Positions 4,411 to 6,738 of a stretch of 6,738 nucleotides of DNA are shown here, piece by piece. The stretch spans positions 1 to 6,738 of the forward strand of contig CAMCSI010000074.1 in assembly GCA_945877885.1 (NCBI GenBank), written 5' to 3'. Source of the DNA: Chlamydia trachomatis. GTDB lineage: Bacteria > Chlamydiota > Chlamydiia > Chlamydiales > 2-12-FULL-49-11. The position numbers and the translations under genes are program-made. Each line of letters opens with the position of its first letter. Within the stretch, counting starts at the first letter, position 1. The notes under the pieces are model-generated. The model had not been told where the DNA came from and did no database searches. It saw only the letters and a program-made list of their open reading frames with translations.

Positions 4411-5790
4411 CTATTTAGAGCTAATTTTAGAAAAAAGAAGGGGTAAGAAGTAAATTAAGATCATAACCCCAATAAGAAGAGCCTCATAGAGGAATATGTT
4501 TGTGATAAGTGTCTCTTTTGGGGGAATAAATCCCATCACAAAGGCAAGGGATGAAATACCAATACCAGAGCAGCCTGTAATCCAAATACCCACATTTCCA
4601 CCAGGAATTTTAAAGGCTCTTTTTACATGTCGCTTTTTATGATGTAGAACAATTCCAGCTGCAAAAAGTGTAATATAGACAATCATAGCAAGTTGAGCGG
4701 TAATAATGGTAAGAAAGATAAAACTTGCATTTACAGAGGGCATAAATAAGAAGAAAAATGAAAGTATTGTGACAATAACCCCTTGAGTCATAAGAGCGTT
4801 CATGGGAACGTTATATTCATTTTGTTTAGTAAGAAATTTAGGCAAGCTATTGTCCTTAGAGGCAACCATAATCCCTTTAGTAGGACCTATAATCCATGCA
4901 GAAACACCACTTAATGCTCCTATAATGATACAGATAGCGATAATATAAGTAAAATAGGGGATGTTAAAAATAGTAAAGTATTCAGTAAATGCTTGTAGAA
5001 GGCCTACTACTAAACTAAGATCGTTATGAGGGACCACCATTGCAATGGCAAGAGAGGATAAGATTGTGGAACTCAAAATGATCACCACAGAGAAAAAAAG
5101 TGATCTAGAGTAGTCCCGTTTTGGATCAATCATCTCGTCAGCATGCGTTGCCGACATCTCTAAACCAAGTAAACCAAATAATATACAGCTAAAATAGCCT
5201 AGCCTATCCAAATTTTGTCCACTTGGAAAAAAAGTGTCCCAGCTCATAGTTATGGCAAGAGGTTTCCCCTGATACCAGTAGTAAGAGGAAAGGATGATGA
5301 TAAAAAGCATAGGAAATAAGGTTCCTACGATTGCTCCTGTTGTGCTGATCCAAGAAGATATTCGCATTCCATAGCAGTTGATATAAGTGGATATCCAAAA
5401 TAAAGAAAGGATCACTGTTATCATATAGTATTTATTTGATGCAAGGTCAGGATTAAAGAGATAGGCTAATATACCTGCAATAACTGCCATGATCGTTGGA
5501 TACCAAGTAAGGTTATAAACCCAATTCAGCCAAATAATAGAGGCTGCTACTTTTTTACCAAAAGCTTCCTTTATCCATACATATAAGCCACCAGTCTCTG
5601 GCCACCCTGTCCCTAACTCTGCTGATATTAACGCACTTGGAATTAGGAAGAATAGACCCCCAATAAGGTAGTAAAAAACCAAAGAAAACCCATACTGAGC
5701 TGAAATAGGCAAGCCTCTAATGCTATCAACAGCAATGATATTTATCATCGTGATGGCAAATAAGGAAAGAGTTTTTTTTGATTTTGACAT
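4411..5790 (-). CDS. GadC/XasA-like amino acid antiporter (APC superfamily)
   Basis: This 459-residue protein has about twelve membrane segments and strong local likeness to E. coli GadC, the glutamate:GABA antiporter. Shared segments include YGFSLVF (33-39), the LEMSATHADEMIDPKRDY block (210-227; VEASATHVNEMSNPGRDY in GadC), the SAWIIGPTKGIMVASKDNSLP block (298-317) and KRAFKIPGG (390-398). It probably exchanges amino acids across the inner membrane; chlamydiae have a similar xasA-type carrier. Two differences matter. The TM1 region reads DSIRGLP and is about three residues longer than in GadC, altering a substrate-lining part, so the substrate may not be glutamate. The chain ends at LLFSKISSK and lacks the roughly 40-residue C-terminal plug that makes E. 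coli GadC acid-gated. No glutamate decarboxylase gene is present here. The ATG is supported by alignment to TM1 but has no Shine-Dalgarno. It is the first gene of a unit with the ABM protein. Confidence 0.85.
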   Translation of the reverse strand: MSKSKKTLSLFAITMINIIAVDSIRGLPISAQYGFSLVFYYLIGGLFFLIPSALISAELGTGWPETGGLYVWIKEAFGKKVAASIIWLNWVYNLTWYPTIMAVIAGILAYLFNPDLASNKYYMITVILSLFWISTYINCYGMRISSWISTTGAIVGTLFPMLFIIILSSYYWYQGKPLAITMSWDTFFPSGQNLDRLGYFSCILFGLLGLEMSATHADEMIDPKRDYSRSLFFSVVIILSSTILSSLAIAMVVPHNDLSLVVGLLQAFTEYFTIFNIPYFTYIIAICIIIGALSGVSAWIIGPTKGIMVASKDNSLPKFLTKQNEYNVPMNALMTQGVIVTILSFFFLFMPSVNASFIFLTIITAQLAMIVYITLFAAGIVLHHKKRHVKRAFKIPGGNVGIWITGCSGIGISSLAFVMGFIPPKETLITNIFLYEALLIGVMILIYFLPLLFSKISSK

Positions 5791-5796
5791 ACATAT

Positions 5797-5827
5797 AGTA
5801 TATAGAAAATAAGAGATTTCCTACAAG
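5797..5827 (-). promoter_or_regulatory. Candidate promoter of the permease gene
   Basis: On the minus strand TATACT (5797-5802) is preceded at 18 bp by the weak TTGTAG. Transcription would start at or next to the ATG at 5790, giving a leaderless message, which fits the absence of a Shine-Dalgarno. A more distant promoter in the 5810-5990 region cannot be excluded. Confidence 0.3.
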
Positions 5828-5989
5828 AAATATTCCCTAACTTAAAACAAGAAAATCTTTGCATTGGGAAGGGGTTTCAAAGACTAAACACCTCTATGGG
5901 TTTAACCACAAAAGGGACTTTTTTATTATTCCTAGAGCCCCCTAAATCTAGCTCTTATCCCACCTATTTCAAAATTTAACAAAAAATAC

Positions 5990-6012
5990 AACCTGTTAAA
6001 TATTAACAAGTT
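5990..6012. promoter_or_regulatory. Imperfect palindrome, possible operator
   Basis: Two 10-bp arms (AACCTGTTAA and TTAACAAGTT) with one mismatch surround a three-base centre. It has no T run, so a terminator role is unlikely. Its place upstream of a strong promoter suggests a dimeric regulator site, but AT-rich palindromes of this size can arise by chance. Confidence 0.3.
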
Positions 6013-6035
6013 ATGAAATCCTCATAATTATCAAA

Positions 6036-6064
6036 TTGAAATTTTAATTATTTTATGCTATAAT
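6036..6064 (+). promoter_or_regulatory. Near-consensus extended -10 promoter
   Basis: TTGAAA (6036-6041) and a perfect TATAAT (6059-6064) are separated by 17 bp. TG at 6056-6057, one base before the -10, makes it an extended -10. The start would be near 6071, leaving a leader of about 23 bases. This is the best promoter in the window. Confidence 0.75.
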
Positions 6065-6093
6065 TAAGGTAAGGATAATTATAGGTTTAATAA

Positions 6094-6738
6094 ATGTTAA
6101 ATACTTATTATGATTTGCCAGTATCATTTTTTGGTTCCGAGGTGATTTCGGCTAAAAACGAAAATTCACCCCCAGATCTTTCAAGTAAGAAGGTTACCTC
6201 TGTTGCCACTGAGATATTAGAAATGGCTTATGGATTAAAAGAGTATGGTCAATTATATAAAGACAAACCATTAATGGATCGGTTTAAAAATGGCAATAAT
6301 ATTGATAACTTAGCCCTTGCAAAGATACAAAGAAGGTTTACGACACTTAAGGACCGAGTAGAGAAATTAAAAGATGTAAACCCTCGCATTGAGGGAATTT
6401 TCAAGAAAATGGTTAAAGTTGGAATTGATGATCGATCCAAAAGAGGTGGATTAGAATCTATTAAGCAAGATGTTCTTTCTTTGATTGGTAAGAAAAATAT
6501 CATAGATAGTGGACCATTTTCAAAACATGGAATTATATGCGTCAAAGATTCTGCAATGCCTGATCCTCGACCGGTCAATCTAGTTAGCGAAACTGAGCTT
6601 AAAGAAATGAAAGCATTAAGAAAAAAGGTGCTTGATCCAAAAGCAGGTCTTTTTAAAATTAATGTGAAGGGTCTTCCTGACATTTTTGCAAGTAGTAAAT
6701 TTATCACAAAAACGAAAAATTCTTTAGAAAAGTTGTTA
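6094..6738 (+). CDS. Hypothetical protein, 3' end beyond the window (partial)
   Basis: An open frame of at least 215 codons begins at this ATG and has no stop before the window ends. A stop codon (TAA, 6091-6093) lies immediately upstream in frame and the next Met is residue 44, so the start is well placed. TATAGG at 6080-6085, eight bases upstream, is a weak RBS, and a strong promoter precedes it. I do not recognise the product. The first 34 residues are polar (Ser, Asn, Pro, Lys), followed by a likely helical, basic region at 35-130 (for example LALAKIQRRFTTLKDRVEKLK) and a mixed segment with PFSKHGIICVKDSAMPDPRP at 141-160. There is no signal peptide or membrane helix. A secreted effector or other lineage-specific protein is possible; nothing in the sequence proves it. 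The opposite-strand frame at 6249-6707 is a shadow of this gene. Confidence 0.75.
   Translation, partial: MLNTYYDLPVSFFGSEVISAKNENSPPDLSSKKVTSVATEILEMAYGLKEYGQLYKDKPLMDRFKNGNNIDNLALAKIQRRFTTLKDRVEKLKDVNPRIEGIFKKMVKVGIDDRSKRGGLESIKQDVLSLIGKKNIIDSGPFSKHGIICVKDSAMPDPRPVNLVSETELKEMKALRKKVLDPKAGLFKINVKGLPDIFASSKFITKTKNSLEKLL

Larger units (their letters stand above)
5791..6093. other. Intergenic region between divergent genes
   Basis: No gene is evident in these 303 bases. The part next to the permease has no RBS and only a weak promoter. An imperfect palindrome, AACCTGTTAA (5990-5999) and TTAACAAGTT (6003-6012), nine of ten bases paired around ATA, lies 24 bp before the -35 of the rightward promoter and could be an operator. 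The right end carries that promoter. Confidence 0.5.

Noticed and set aside
5204..5398. 64-codon minus-strand frame within the permease gene
   Set aside because: It overlaps a clear APC permease in another frame and has no family signature.
6249..6707. 152-codon minus-strand frame
   Set aside because: It lies opposite the 6094-onward gene, which has a strong promoter, a fixed start and more natural composition.

Overview
The window is AT-rich bacterial DNA. The best guess is an environmental member of the Chlamydiales (Parachlamydia/Simkania/Rhabdochlamydia-like), though this is inferred. The main clue is a 152-residue Lys/Ala/Arg-rich repeat protein of the chlamydial Hc2 (histone H1-like) type. 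A GadC/XasA-like amino acid antiporter, an EamA-type metabolite carrier and two unrecognised proteins with effector-like N-termini also fit a host-dependent bacterium. No rRNA, tRNA, CRISPR array or intact transposase gene was seen.

Layout from left to right. Positions 1-313 are an AT-rich leader with short repeats upstream of the Hc2-type histone gene (314-772, +), which ends at a strong intrinsic terminator (798-830). A PAP2-family membrane phosphatase (818-1372, -) converges on it, and its last codons and stop lie inside that terminator. A 60-bp divergent spacer separates it from a Fe/Mn superoxide dismutase-family protein (1433-2098, +) that carries an extra hydrophobic N-terminus. Next come an unrecognised acidic protein with a good promoter and RBS (2272-2781, +) and a ten-helix EamA/DMT transporter (2851-3774, +).

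Positions 3771-4050 hold a compact non-coding element with imperfect terminal inverted repeats, a central palindrome and inverted arrays of an 8-bp unit. It fills the space between two convergent genes and overlaps both stop codons. It is the most unusual structure in the window and looks like a MITE-like or structured-repeat element.

Beyond it, a two-gene minus-strand unit encodes a GadC-like APC antiporter (4411-5790) followed by a small ABM-fold protein (4047-4355). The permease lacks the C-terminal plug of E. coli GadC. A 303-bp spacer then leads to a near-consensus extended -10 promoter driving an unrecognised protein (6094 onward, +) that runs off the window.

Functionally the window mixes nucleoid compaction, envelope lipid-phosphate metabolism, oxidative defence, metabolite and amino acid exchange, and two candidate lineage-specific proteins. 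Only the permease and ABM genes look like an operon; the other genes appear to be separately transcribed.
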